Assembly: GCA_902587165.1 (NCBI GenBank)
Contig: CACIKF010000009.1
Coordinates: forward strand, 1-51,763
DNA length: 51,763 nt
DNA from: Puniceicoccaceae bacterium
GTDB lineage: Bacteria > Verrucomicrobiota > Verrucomicrobiia > Opitutales > Coraliomargaritaceae
Direction of reading: 5' to 3'
The position numbers and the translations under genes were made by a program. This document shows positions 44,717 through 51,763 of the stretch, in pieces (the first letter of the stretch is position 1; every line of letters begins with the position of its first letter). The notes beneath the pieces were generated by a model, which saw only the letters and a list, made by a program, of their open reading frames with translations, did no database searches and was not told the DNA's origin.

Positions 44717-45526
44717 CTAGGTAGCGCTCTCTCGGCAAACATTGCATAAACAGACCATATCATTCTCGATAGATTTGTAGCGAAAGTCACGCTCAGGGTT
44801 GCTGTGGTCACTCGCTCCACACTGCTCGCATGTGTGGAGCGCTACGTCGGCTGCTTGACTGCGGTCTGATTCGAATTGGGCTCGTCGCTGGCGGCTCTTC
44901 ATTGATTGTTTGAAACTATCCCTGAAAAAGAGCACATATCCAATAAAGGGTGCTGCAAAAGCTAGGCGATGACCTATGGTCGGCATCGATAAAAACGCGA
45001 AAACGCCGAATGCTAGTAGGATCCATGCCATCCACTTCACCTTCATCGGTATTACAAACATGACTAGAAATTCAATATTTGGATTGAAGGTTGCGAAGGC
45101 AAAGAAGACGCAGAAATAGAGGAATCTAGGTGCCACGAATATGGTTTCTGTTGGTGAAATGACTTGTCCTACGAAGGCACCGGCGACAGCGAGAACAACG
45201 CATGTGAGCAAATAAATATTAAGTCGGAAGGTGCCCCATTCCTCTTCTAGCGAGTTACTCATCATCCAAAGTATATACCAGAAAAAAGCGAGAAAAAGCC
45301 CTTGGAATAGGGTCATCGGCACGTAGGGTGGAGCGATCAAGAAAGAGGCCAGTCGCCACCACTCGCCACTGGAAACGGCCTTTGGTATGAGTAGCAATCC
45401 TTCAAGCTCGATACGACCTGTGAGCATGGTTCCGTAGATAAACAGTTGGGCTACAATAAGCGTCGCGACGACGTTCGGTATAGCAAGGAATCCTAGGCGC
45501 TTTTCTAGTTTATCCAAAAAATTCAT
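44717..45526 (-). CDS. Rhomboid-like membrane protein lacking the catalytic serine motif, with a C-terminal zinc-ribbon-like tail
   Basis: The 269-residue product has about six membrane segments and rhomboid-family marks: the EWWRLASFLI loop before TM2 and SLEEEWGTFRLNIYLL at the end of TM3. The GxSG active site expected in the following helices is missing; that region reads FVAPRFLYFCVFF and TIGHRLAFAAPF, so it is probably a non-proteolytic pseudo-rhomboid. The soluble tail contains TCEQCG and CLCNVCRES, a CxxC...CxCxxC set that could bind zinc. It is 12 bp after the C39 peptidase gene, the last of a three-gene minus-strand operon. Confidence 0.65.
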   Translation of the reverse strand: MNFLDKLEKRLGFLAIPNVVATLIVAQLFIYGTMLTGRIELEGLLLIPKAVSSGEWWRLASFLIAPPYVPMTLFQGLFLAFFWYILWMMSNSLEEEWGTFRLNIYLLTCVVLAVAGAFVGQVISPTETIFVAPRFLYFCVFFAFATFNPNIEFLVMFVIPMKVKWMAWILLAFGVFAFLSMPTIGHRLAFAAPFIGYVLFFRDSFKQSMKSRQRRAQFESDRSQAADVALHTCEQCGASDHSNPERDFRYKSIENDMVCLCNVCRESAT

Positions 45527-45538
45527 AGTATCCTAGCC

Positions 45539-46777
45539 TTACAAGCTGGAGTCGGCTTGCAACTCGATCATGGGTAATTCCCAAACTTTTTTATCATTAC
45601 TGTCCGACTCGAAAGCGGTCACCCAATGACGAGTTAGACTACCTAGCGTCATCAATTTGGGCTCGTGCCACCCGCGTTTGTCGATACTGCGGACTATGAA
45701 GCGTGCGCCACCTTCGAGCGGACGTGTCACGAAGAGGTATTGCTTCGTTTCGCCGTCATCACTATGGGGTATGAACACGGCGGGGTTTCGCTTAAATGCT
45801 AGCTCGAGAATCATACGGCCATCGTCGCGCGCGGTGTCCCGGGCGAATCGCTTGTCGAGGCGCGCATCACGGCGACTGCACCAGATGAGTTCGTGCCCTT
45901 GGTCTGCACTTTTTAGGAGATGGCTTAAGGCAAGGAAGTCACCGTCGAAGACAGGTACGACGCTCTTGATCTTTTGTACGAAGGCTTCCGTCGCGATTGG
46001 TTTGGGCTTCGGCGCTTCGATGAAGACGACACCGTAGCCGTCGATTCCGACGCGCTCATAACTGCTCTCGAATTCGTTGCCCCAAGGGTTGTGGAAAAGT
46101 AACTCAGCTTTACGATCGTCGTAGCCGATAATCACACAGCCATGCCCCATACTTCCGAAGACATTTGCCCTAAACGATATGTAGATAGGTCCTGTCTCGT
46201 AGAGAGCTCGGCGAATCTGGGGTAGGCTTGTCCGAGCAAAGTCGTCTGCGTCTTTCCAATTGAGCACGCGGCCATCGAAGCCCAGTTTTTCCATAGCGAG
46301 CAGCATGTCGCTCGGGTAAGTGCCTTGATTGCTAGCTGACATCTCAGAAGAGAGCTCGGCGACTTGATCTTGATCGGTCTCTATGCCGTGGAAGAGTGCG
46401 ATCATGGTCGCTGAAGCGGGTACGCAGTAATTACCTTTTTGCGTGACCATGGGCACGTTTTTGAGAATATGCTTCGTGGGTAGATCGACTGGAATGTTGA
46501 GTGCTGATTTCGTTGCAGCTACGGTTGCTTTTTTTGCCGCATCTGCGAGGAGAGCTTGATCTGCCTTAGATAATTGATCCCATGAAAGTGCGAATCTCAA
46601 TCCGTCCACTCGTTGCATCTCTACAGTTTGTTCGTCTTCAGATAGATTGAGCACACGGGCTTCGATCGCACGCCCATCCTCGCTATGCCAGGTGCGGCTC
46701 TCATTGAGTTGATTAGCTTGCGAGACTGAAAGAAGGCAAGCGAAGGCTAATAACTGAAACTTACGCGAAATTTTCAC
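45539..46777 (-). CDS. Secreted C39-like cysteine peptidase with N-terminal SHD1-type domain
   Basis: The 412-residue protein has a signal peptide (to about residue 21, SVSQANQ). An SHD1-like beta domain follows (residues about 27-75; RTWHSEDGRAIEARVLNLS and LSWDQLSKADQALL), a fold frequent in secreted proteins of Planctomycetes and Verrucomicrobia. Then a papain-like C39 domain has Cys118 in KGNYCVPASATM, His212 in GHGCVIIGYDD and Asn230 in FHNPWG. The C-terminal 150 residues are unassigned. A peptidase acting in the periplasm or outside the cell is predicted. It is four bp after the TPR gene. Confidence 0.8.
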   Translation of the reverse strand: MKISRKFQLLAFACLLSVSQANQLNESRTWHSEDGRAIEARVLNLSEDEQTVEMQRVDGLRFALSWDQLSKADQALLADAAKKATVAATKSALNIPVDLPTKHILKNVPMVTQKGNYCVPASATMIALFHGIETDQDQVAELSSEMSASNQGTYPSDMLLAMEKLGFDGRVLNWKDADDFARTSLPQIRRALYETGPIYISFRANVFGSMGHGCVIIGYDDRKAELLFHNPWGNEFESSYERVGIDGYGVVFIEAPKPKPIATEAFVQKIKSVVPVFDGDFLALSHLLKSADQGHELIWCSRRDARLDKRFARDTARDDGRMILELAFKRNPAVFIPHSDDGETKQYLFVTRPLEGGARFIVRSIDKRGWHEPKLMTLGSLTRHWVTAFESDSNDKKVWELPMIELQADSSL

Positions 46778-46781
46778 GCCA

Positions 46782-47708
46782 CTAGGGGATCAATAGGGCA
46801 AGGCTGTCTTGAAGATTGAGCGCGCGTGCTAAGGTATATTCAAAAACACGTCTGTCTCCATTTCGCGCGACCCATTCAAGGTGTTTTTTAGCCGCGTTCT
46901 CATCGCCTTGAGCACGTAGCTTGAGACCGATGTATGTGTGTGCCTCAGTCTCTTGTGCGCTGTCTTTGACATAGCCAATTAATTCGGAGGCGAGGATACT
47001 TCCAGCTAAGTAATCGATTACCGGCGAAGGCCAAGCATTGAGCGGCTTGTTTCGAAGGGCATAATTAAGCGATGCTTGTGCGTTGCTTTGATCCTCCGCT
47101 TCAAGGTAGGCAAAATAGGCGATTAATAAGGGGTATGCAGAGTTCTCGCCCCTCTTGTTGTACATTAAAGTAGCTATCTTGGCAGCTTCGGCCGCTTCAG
47201 AAAATGCACCACGACACATTTGTACCCATGCGAGTGACTCGTAGAAAAAACCGTTGATGGGTTGCTCGGCCGTGGCTTGCTCGAAGGAATCCAAGGCAGT
47301 GTCGAAGTCCTCCATATTGAAGGCGGCTAGGCCGCGGCCATTCCATGCGAAAGCGTGACGTGGATAATTCGCCACAATGCTATCGTAAGTCGCATAGGCT
47401 TCGGCATGACGCTCTAAGTCGGCAAGTATCATTGCTTGGCCGAGTAAGGCAGAGAGGTCCTCGCCGTTTGCAGTGAGTGCTTGCTGGAAATGATTCAGTG
47501 CCTCTGCCGAGTCGCCCAACTCTAGGAGCTTGTAGGCCTGTGTGACGAGTGGACTTTGAAGGGGTATTGGATCGCTGATATGATTAATAGCAGTCTCTTG
47601 TGCAGGAAGCTCTAGTATACTCACCCTAAACAAGAACAATGTTAAGAGGAGGAATACCTTCAAACTTTTTATTATAACTAATACCATAATCCTATAATTC
47701 AGCTTCAT
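46782..47708 (-). CDS. TPR-repeat protein, exported
   Basis: From ATG 47708 the product is 308 residues. A hydrophobic N-terminal segment (residues about 9-30, ending SILELPAQE) is a signal peptide or anchor. At least four tetratricopeptide units follow (for example YKLLELGDSAEALNHFQQAL, ALLGQAMILADLERHAEAYA, AWNGRGLAAFNMEDFDTALD). It is a scaffold-type protein heading the operon with the C39 peptidase and pseudo-rhomboid. ATG 47687 is an alternative start with AGGA just upstream. Function unknown. Confidence 0.75.
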   Translation of the reverse strand: MKLNYRIMVLVIIKSLKVFLLLTLFLFRVSILELPAQETAINHISDPIPLQSPLVTQAYKLLELGDSAEALNHFQQALTANGEDLSALLGQAMILADLERHAEAYATYDSIVANYPRHAFAWNGRGLAAFNMEDFDTALDSFEQATAEQPINGFFYESLAWVQMCRGAFSEAAEAAKIATLMYNKRGENSAYPLLIAYFAYLEAEDQSNAQASLNYALRNKPLNAWPSPVIDYLAGSILASELIGYVKDSAQETEAHTYIGLKLRAQGDENAAKKHLEWVARNGDRRVFEYTLARALNLQDSLALLIP

Positions 47709-47857
47709 GCGGGACGGACACAATGTCAATTAGTTGCAGTTTTTGTTCCTATTTCTCATTGGACACCCAAATAGTCATGCGGAGCAAGCCTCTTTGATTT
47801 TTAACTGATTAATTCCGCATTGAAACCCAGGCCGGCGCCTGCATCGTTCTGATTTAT

Positions 47858-48490
47858 ATGATTATTGAATCTCAAGAACTTCCACCGATAGGCACCAATG
47901 CTTTTGCCCTGATTGAGCCTGGGCTCAAGGAATGCGTAATCATCGACGCGCCTGCCGAAGCATACGAGTGGGCGGTGCAGGTCGCGGAGAAGCACAGTTG
48001 CCAAATTATCGCGCTCATCCTCACGCACGGGCATTGGGATCATATCTTGGACGGTCATAAATTCGCGAAAGCGGGTATTCCGACCTACGGTCACGCGGAT
48101 GATACAGAAATGTTTGCTTCGCCCTCAAAGATGGCTAGCTACGCGATTCCAGGCTTGGAACTGGAAGAGCTGCCCATCAACTACTGGGTCAAAGGTGGCG
48201 ATCAGCTTGAACTTATTTCTACCAAAATGGAAATACGTCATGTTCCAGGGCATTGCCCGGGAAATGTGCTCGTTTACATCGCCAGCGAAAAGGCAGCCAT
48301 TGTTGGAGATGTTATTTTTGCAGGTAGTGTGGGTCGCTACGATTTACCGGGTGGTGATTTTTCGGTATTAGAGAAGTCGATCAAAACTCAGGTTTACTCG
48401 CTGCCCGACGAGACGATGATTTATCCTGGCCACGGACCCGTGACTTCTGTGGGTCAAGAAAAAGCCGGCAACCCCTACGTCAAAGGATGA
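47858..48490 (+). CDS. Metallo-beta-lactamase-fold hydrolase (glyoxalase II-like)
   Basis: The 210-residue MBL enzyme has the metal motif LTHGHWDHILDGH (HxHxDH), VPGHCPGN, IVGDVIFAGSVGRYDLPGG and YPGHGP, closest to YcbL/hydroxyacylglutathione hydrolase relatives. It lacks the C-terminal HAGH domain of true glyoxalase II, so thioester hydrolysis is only probable. Its stop codon overlaps the ribD start (ATGA), so the genes are coupled. Confidence 0.88.
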   Translation: MIIESQELPPIGTNAFALIEPGLKECVIIDAPAEAYEWAVQVAEKHSCQIIALILTHGHWDHILDGHKFAKAGIPTYGHADDTEMFASPSKMASYAIPGLELEELPINYWVKGGDQLELISTKMEIRHVPGHCPGNVLVYIASEKAAIVGDVIFAGSVGRYDLPGGDFSVLEKSIKTQVYSLPDETMIYPGHGPVTSVGQEKAGNPYVKG

Positions 48491-49608
48491 GCGCTACACA
48501 GGCTAAGGATGAGCGATTCATGCGCCGTGCGCTTGAACTTGCGCAACAGGCTTGGGGACAAACACACCCCAACCCAATGGTAGGAGCCGCCATCGTCGAG
48601 GCTGGTGTGGTTGTGGCTGAAGGCTGGCATGTAATCGCAGGGCAAGACCACGCTGAAGTCGCCGCCATCAAAGCGCTTGGTCGTAAGCCTGCGGCAGGCG
48701 CTAGCATCTACGTCACACTCGAACCCTGTAGCACCAGCGGGCGCACTGGCGCTTGCACCAATGCGCTGATAGAGGCAGGATTCGCGCGTGTCGTGATCGG
48801 CGCGAAGGATCCTTACCCTGAACATGCTGGACGAGGCTTGGAGGTTCTTCGTGAAGCGGGCATTGAAGTTGTCGAAGGAGTTCTTGCTGAAGAATGTGCT
48901 GACCTGAATTTAATCTTTAATCATTGGATTACGCAAAAATTGCCCTTCATCGCTGGAAAAATGGCGATTACTTTAGACGGTAAATTTGCCGCGGCCTCGG
49001 GACACTCAAAGTGGGTTACTGGCGAGTCAGCGCGAGCGGATGTCATGCGATGGCGCCGATATTTTCCCGCTATTGCTGTCAGTGCAAATACAGTATTAAA
49101 AGATAATCCCAGTCTAAGTTCACGAATCGGCGATGAGGTTTGGTGCCCGCAGCGCTTTGTCTTTGATCGCACACTCAAGACTTTTGAGGCCGATACTATA
49201 CCACAGATTTATACAGATACCTATGCCCCCAAAACGACCGTGCTTTGTGCGGATGCCGCTTCAGATTGCTTGAGGACTCGGGCAAAGGACTTGAACATTA
49301 TGCTATGGCAATTACCCGAAGCCAAGGGTCATCTGGATTGGCAAGCCTTCCGTAAGCGATGTGCCGAGGCTAAAATATACGGCATCTATGTCGAAGTGGG
49401 GCCAACACTTGCCACACAAGTCATAGAGGATGCTTTGGCTGATTACCTTTTCGTCTATCAAGCACCAAAGTTTCTATCGGATACGTCGGTACCAGGCATT
49501 GGTTCACATAGGAATTCTCAGTCGATGGAGGAGGTCTTTGCGCTTCGTAATTTACGGCATGCAAGCTTCGATGGTGACCGACTCATCAGGGGATTCTTAT
49601 CAAAATGA
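48487..49608 (+). CDS. ribD: Bifunctional riboflavin biosynthesis protein RibD (deaminase/reductase)
   Basis: The 373-residue product has the N-terminal CMP/dCMP-type deaminase ([41 protein letters not shown] for zinc) and a C-terminal reductase ([44 protein letters not shown]). It carries out two steps of riboflavin synthesis. The reductase part is slightly divergent near the end. It overlaps the MBL gene and the next gene by 4 bp each. Other rib genes are not in view. Confidence 0.92.
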   Translation: MSATQAKDERFMRRALELAQQAWGQTHPNPMVGAAIVEAGVVVAEGWHVIAGQDHAEVAAIKALGRKPAAGASIYVTLEPCSTSGRTGACTNALIEAGFARVVIGAKDPYPEHAGRGLEVLREAGIEVVEGVLAEECADLNLIFNHWITQKLPFIAGKMAITLDGKFAAASGHSKWVTGESARADVMRWRRYFPAIAVSANTVLKDNPSLSSRIGDEVWCPQRFVFDRTLKTFEADTIPQIYTDTYAPKTTVLCADAASDCLRTRAKDLNIMLWQLPEAKGHLDWQAFRKRCAEAKIYGIYVEVGPTLATQVIEDALADYLFVYQAPKFLSDTSVPGIGSHRNSQSMEEVFALRNLRHASFDGDRLIRGFLSK

Positions 49609-50198
49609 AGCAACTGATCGTGGCCTCGGGCAACGCCCACAAAGTTGAAGAATTCGACGGCCTACTAGAAACTAGCGGCTTCGAAGTTTGTTCTGCAAAA
49701 GTCTGTGGTGGCATGCCCTATGTGCTCGAAGATGGAGATACCTTTGGTGCCAATGCGCGGATTAAAGCCTTAGCTCTACGAGCGCTTGCACCAAAAGATG
49801 CTTGGATCGTCTCGGACGACTCAGGACTCGAAGTCGATGCACTCGGTGGCGCGCCTGGCATCCACTCCGCGCGATATGCCGGAGAGGGCGCGAGTGACCT
49901 CCATAATTTGAATAAGCTCTTACTTGAACTCGAAGAGCAACCTGCAGCTCAACGCGCAGCGCGTTTCCGATGTGTGCTTTGCCTAATTGACCCCAGTGGT
50001 AGTGAGCAATTTTTTGATGGTGCCTGCGAGGGTAGGATTGCCAATGCTCCCGCGGGCGCTGATGGCTTTGGCTACGATCCTGTTTTTGTGCCGGAAGGCC
50101 ACAGCGAGTCTTTCGCAGAACTGGGCGAATCCATCAAAAGTAAATTAAGCCATCGAGCCTTGGCCGTATTGGCTATGCGCCGTTGCCTGGAGTCCTAA
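49605..50198 (+). CDS. rdgB: RdgB/HAM1-type non-canonical purine NTP pyrophosphatase
   Basis: The 197-residue product has [13 protein letters not shown], the [24 protein letters not shown] core, DGFGYDPVF and a C-terminal KLSHRALAV, all diagnostic. It hydrolyses ITP, XTP and dITP to monophosphates to keep nucleotide pools clean. It begins inside the ribD stop (ATGA). Its 3' end overlaps the convergent pseudouridine synthase gene by 54 bp. Confidence 0.95.
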   Translation: MKQLIVASGNAHKVEEFDGLLETSGFEVCSAKVCGGMPYVLEDGDTFGANARIKALALRALAPKDAWIVSDDSGLEVDALGGAPGIHSARYAGEGASDLHNLNKLLLELEEQPAAQRAARFRCVLCLIDPSGSEQFFDGACEGRIANAPAGADGFGYDPVFVPEGHSESFAELGESIKSKLSHRALAVLAMRRCLES

Positions 50199-50918
50199 CT
50201 TCTTCAAAACCGCGTTAAAGTCCGTATTCACTCCGGCGCGAATATCTAGTGTCTCACCTTCACGCATCGGGTGCGGCATCTGTAAGCGCATAGCGCGGAG
50301 CATCAGTAACTGCTGACCGCAGTAGCTTCGGAGGAATTGGTTTTGGGCACTGTCACCGTGGCGCGTGTCGCCCAGTATCGGATGCCGAAGGTGCTTCATG
50401 TGGCGACGAAGTTGGTGGGTGCGCCCCGTCCTCGGTTGCAACTCCACCAGCGAAAAGCGACCATTAGGGTAACGACCTACAGGTATTTCGACGGAGGACT
50501 GATTGAGGCAGCGATATTCGGTCACAGCGGACTGGACCTTATCCAGCTTCTCTTCGTTGCGCAGATCATAGTCGATGACCCCCTCGCCATCGAGCCAGCC
50601 CCGCACCAGCGCGTGATAGGTCTTGGTCATACGATGCTCGATAAAGAGCTCTTGTGCGCTGCGCGTAGCTTCTGCATTAAGGGCAAACAGGAGTACGCCG
50701 CTCGTCGGTCGATCCAAGCGGTGGCAAGGATTGACCACTTGCCCAATTTGGTCGCGCAGCTTTTGCACTGCAAATTCAGTCGCATATTTATCCAGTGGGC
50801 TACGATGGACGAGCAGTCCCGCAGGCTTATCGATGGCTACATAATCTGCATCATGGTAAATAATCTCCAGCGGATCGGTCTGGAGTTCTGTATTTTGTAG
50901 AGTTGCCAAGTTAGTCAT
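50145..50918 (-). CDS. RluA-family pseudouridine synthase (TruC-like)
   Basis: The 257-residue enzyme has [17 protein letters not shown], the catalytic [15 protein letters not shown] (Asp in RLD), [18 protein letters not shown] and [11 protein letters not shown]. The short N-terminus without an S4 domain and the HRS motif resemble TruC, which modifies tRNA U65, but other RluA-type targets are possible. The C-terminal 20 residues overlap rdgB on the opposite strand; a shared 3' end of 54 bp is unusual but both frames look intact. Confidence 0.9.
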   Translation of the reverse strand: MTNLATLQNTELQTDPLEIIYHDADYVAIDKPAGLLVHRSPLDKYATEFAVQKLRDQIGQVVNPCHRLDRPTSGVLLFALNAEATRSAQELFIEHRMTKTYHALVRGWLDGEGVIDYDLRNEEKLDKVQSAVTEYRCLNQSSVEIPVGRYPNGRFSLVELQPRTGRTHQLRRHMKHLRHPILGDTRHGDSAQNQFLRSYCGQQLLMLRAMRLQMPHPMREGETLDIRAGVNTDFNAVLKKLGLQATAHSQYGQGSMA

Positions 50919-51246
50919 ATGGTATGTGCGGTGAAACTTATATATTGAGCATTTTTTTGACAGATGAAACCGTATTATTTGTCGATAAATCTTCCGTCTA
51001 ACTTGGGATTATCTCCTTACTATCAGGGATGCGTGAATTTGCGGTAGATCCGTTTTCCGATCGAGTCGAAACTTACACTGGGCGCTTCGTTTTTCGCAGT
51101 TCATGGACACTGAGTGGAGGTGTTCGCTCATGCCTGATGGCAGTTCAGCCCACATTTCAGACTTCAAGCTAAGTTTTGCCCGAAAACCGTCTCGACAATC
51201 CGCCACAGGCTGAAACCCTTATGAATTTACTATTTCGATTATAGCC
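50919..51246. other. Leader region before pheS; no gene called
   Basis: This 328-bp gap contains a possible TTGACA hexamer (50957-50962) without a convincing -10 at proper spacing. A 47-codon frame runs from ATG 51029 to TAA 51170, preceded by AGGG. It contains five Phe codons, which could suggest a leader peptide for phenylalanine-dependent attenuation, but they are spread out and no terminator hairpin with a T-run follows. No T-box stem is evident. Confidence 0.4.
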
Positions 51247-51763
51247 ATGCAAGAAAATCTAAATACGATCGTTGCCAATGTTAGGGAGAAAGTGCCCGCC
51301 ATTAAGACGCGCGCAGAGTTCGAGGCTTATAAAGCCACCATTTCGGGACCTAAAGGTGTCCTGACTGATGTCATGAAGGGTATGGGCAAGGTCCCTAAAG
51401 AGGACAAGCCAGCTATGGGGAAGGCAATCAACGAAGCTAAGATGGCCGTCGAAGCTGCCTTTGCCTCGGTGATCAAAGGTCTCGAAGCAGCCGAACTCGC
51501 CGCTAAGATTGGTCCGGCCATCGACCCGACCTTGCCGAGCCCCGATTCCGCTCGCGGCACTTTACACCCGATCGCTCAAGTTCGAGAGGAGATGGTGGAC
51601 CTTTTCCGTCGTATTGGATTTTCTGTCGCCGAGGCCACCGAGGTGGAGTCTGAGCATTATTGTTTCGACGCCCTCAATATTCCCTCAGACCACCCAGCCC
51701 GCGACATGCAGGATTCTTACTACCTGCCCGATGATCTTTCCGTGAACAACGTCAGTAAAGAGG
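51247..51763 (+). CDS. pheS: Phenylalanine-tRNA ligase alpha subunit (5' part, cut by the window end)
   Basis: The frame from ATG 51247 is open to the last base (172 codons). It shows the N-terminal coiled coil (IKTRAEFEAYKATI, GPKGVLTDVMKGMGKVPKEDK, the GKxGxLt-like segment). The start of the catalytic domain follows: GTLHPIAQVREEMVDLFRRI, DALNIPSDHPARDMQDSYYL. These match PheS motifs, including the class II motif 1 region. The alpha subunit charges tRNA-Phe with PheT. The stop codon and about half the protein lie beyond the window. Confidence 0.95.
   Translation, partial: MQENLNTIVANVREKVPAIKTRAEFEAYKATISGPKGVLTDVMKGMGKVPKEDKPAMGKAINEAKMAVEAAFASVIKGLEAAELAAKIGPAIDPTLPSPDSARGTLHPIAQVREEMVDLFRRIGFSVAEATEVESEHYCFDALNIPSDHPARDMQDSYYLPDDLSVNNVSKE

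Noticed and set aside
51009-51206. Minus-strand 65-residue frame before pheS
   Set aside because: No start signal or homology pattern; it covers a region more likely to be the pheS leader.
50919-51246. T-box riboswitch controlling pheS
   Set aside because: No T-box consensus or specifier stem is apparent and such elements are rare outside Firmicutes and relatives.

Overview
The window looks like a chromosomal segment of a marine-type Verrucomicrobiota bacterium, probably class Opitutia and near Puniceicoccaceae or Coraliomargarita. This is inferred from gene content and sequence style, not from a search. Supporting signs are an SHD1-type N-terminal domain on a secreted C39 peptidase, a true formylglycine-generating enzyme (sulfatase maturation), a PVC-like IspF variant, secreted BspA-type leucine-rich and pentapeptide proteins, and both RNase HII and RNase HIII. 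Gram-negative traits are an LpxH-like enzyme, a TolB-like protein and dapA/dapB.

Region 1 (about 1-8040) is visibly more AT-rich than the rest and behaves like an accessory region. It holds a BI-1-like membrane protein, a heptad-repeat lipoprotein and a tight four-gene operon (GT4 glycosyltransferase, diacylglycerol kinase, LpxH-like phosphoesterase, GT1 glycosyltransferase) that probably makes or remodels a glycolipid. Two secreted repeat proteins on the minus strand follow. These two share a C-terminal module and a following noncoding repeat. A family of about 120-bp repeats lies at about 927, 1534, 5592 and 6465. A 29-bp exact copy of the 3' end of tRNA-Ser(GGA) at 5413 matches the intact tRNA at 8046-8135, so 5413-8068 looks like an integrated element, or the remnant of one, that has no integrase in view.

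Region 2 (8040-23700) is core metabolism and housekeeping: tRNA-Ser, tRNA-Gly, ruvX, a GDP-mannose pyrophosphorylase, RNase HIII, katG, RNase HII, pgsA-pgpA (phosphatidylglycerol synthesis), ndk, ispF, FGE, panB, a MazG-type pyrophosphohydrolase, an Mrp-type Fe-S carrier ATPase without the usual CxxC, a TolB-like protein, and a dapA-dapB-ruvA operon.

Region 3 (24000-29500) is a compatible-solute locus: a GT4-like glycosyltransferase, a mannosyl/glucosyl-3-phosphoglycerate phosphatase, and a 995-residue protein. That protein fuses a glucosyl-3-phosphoglycerate synthase (GT81 type) to a GH13_18 sugar phosphorylase with all three catalytic acids. Together they predict synthesis of glucosylglycerate and its recovery as glucose-1-phosphate plus glycerate. 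This fusion is the most interesting item in the window.

Region 4 (29600-51763) returns to core genes: a BaiN-type flavoprotein, an Uup-type ABC-F ATPase, ispD and pyrF (one minus-strand run) facing ispE and ptsI, exoD, nadD-rsfS-M48 peptidase-EEP nuclease, a SPOUT methyltransferase facing a RumA-type methyltransferase, rpsU with a good terminator, and a TIM-barrel isomerase. These are followed by a TPR / C39 peptidase / pseudo-rhomboid operon, an MBL hydrolase-ribD-rdgB operon with 4-bp overlaps, a RluA-family pseudouridine synthase, and the 5' part of pheS at the right edge. Three MEP-pathway genes (ispD, ispE, ispF) fall in the window.
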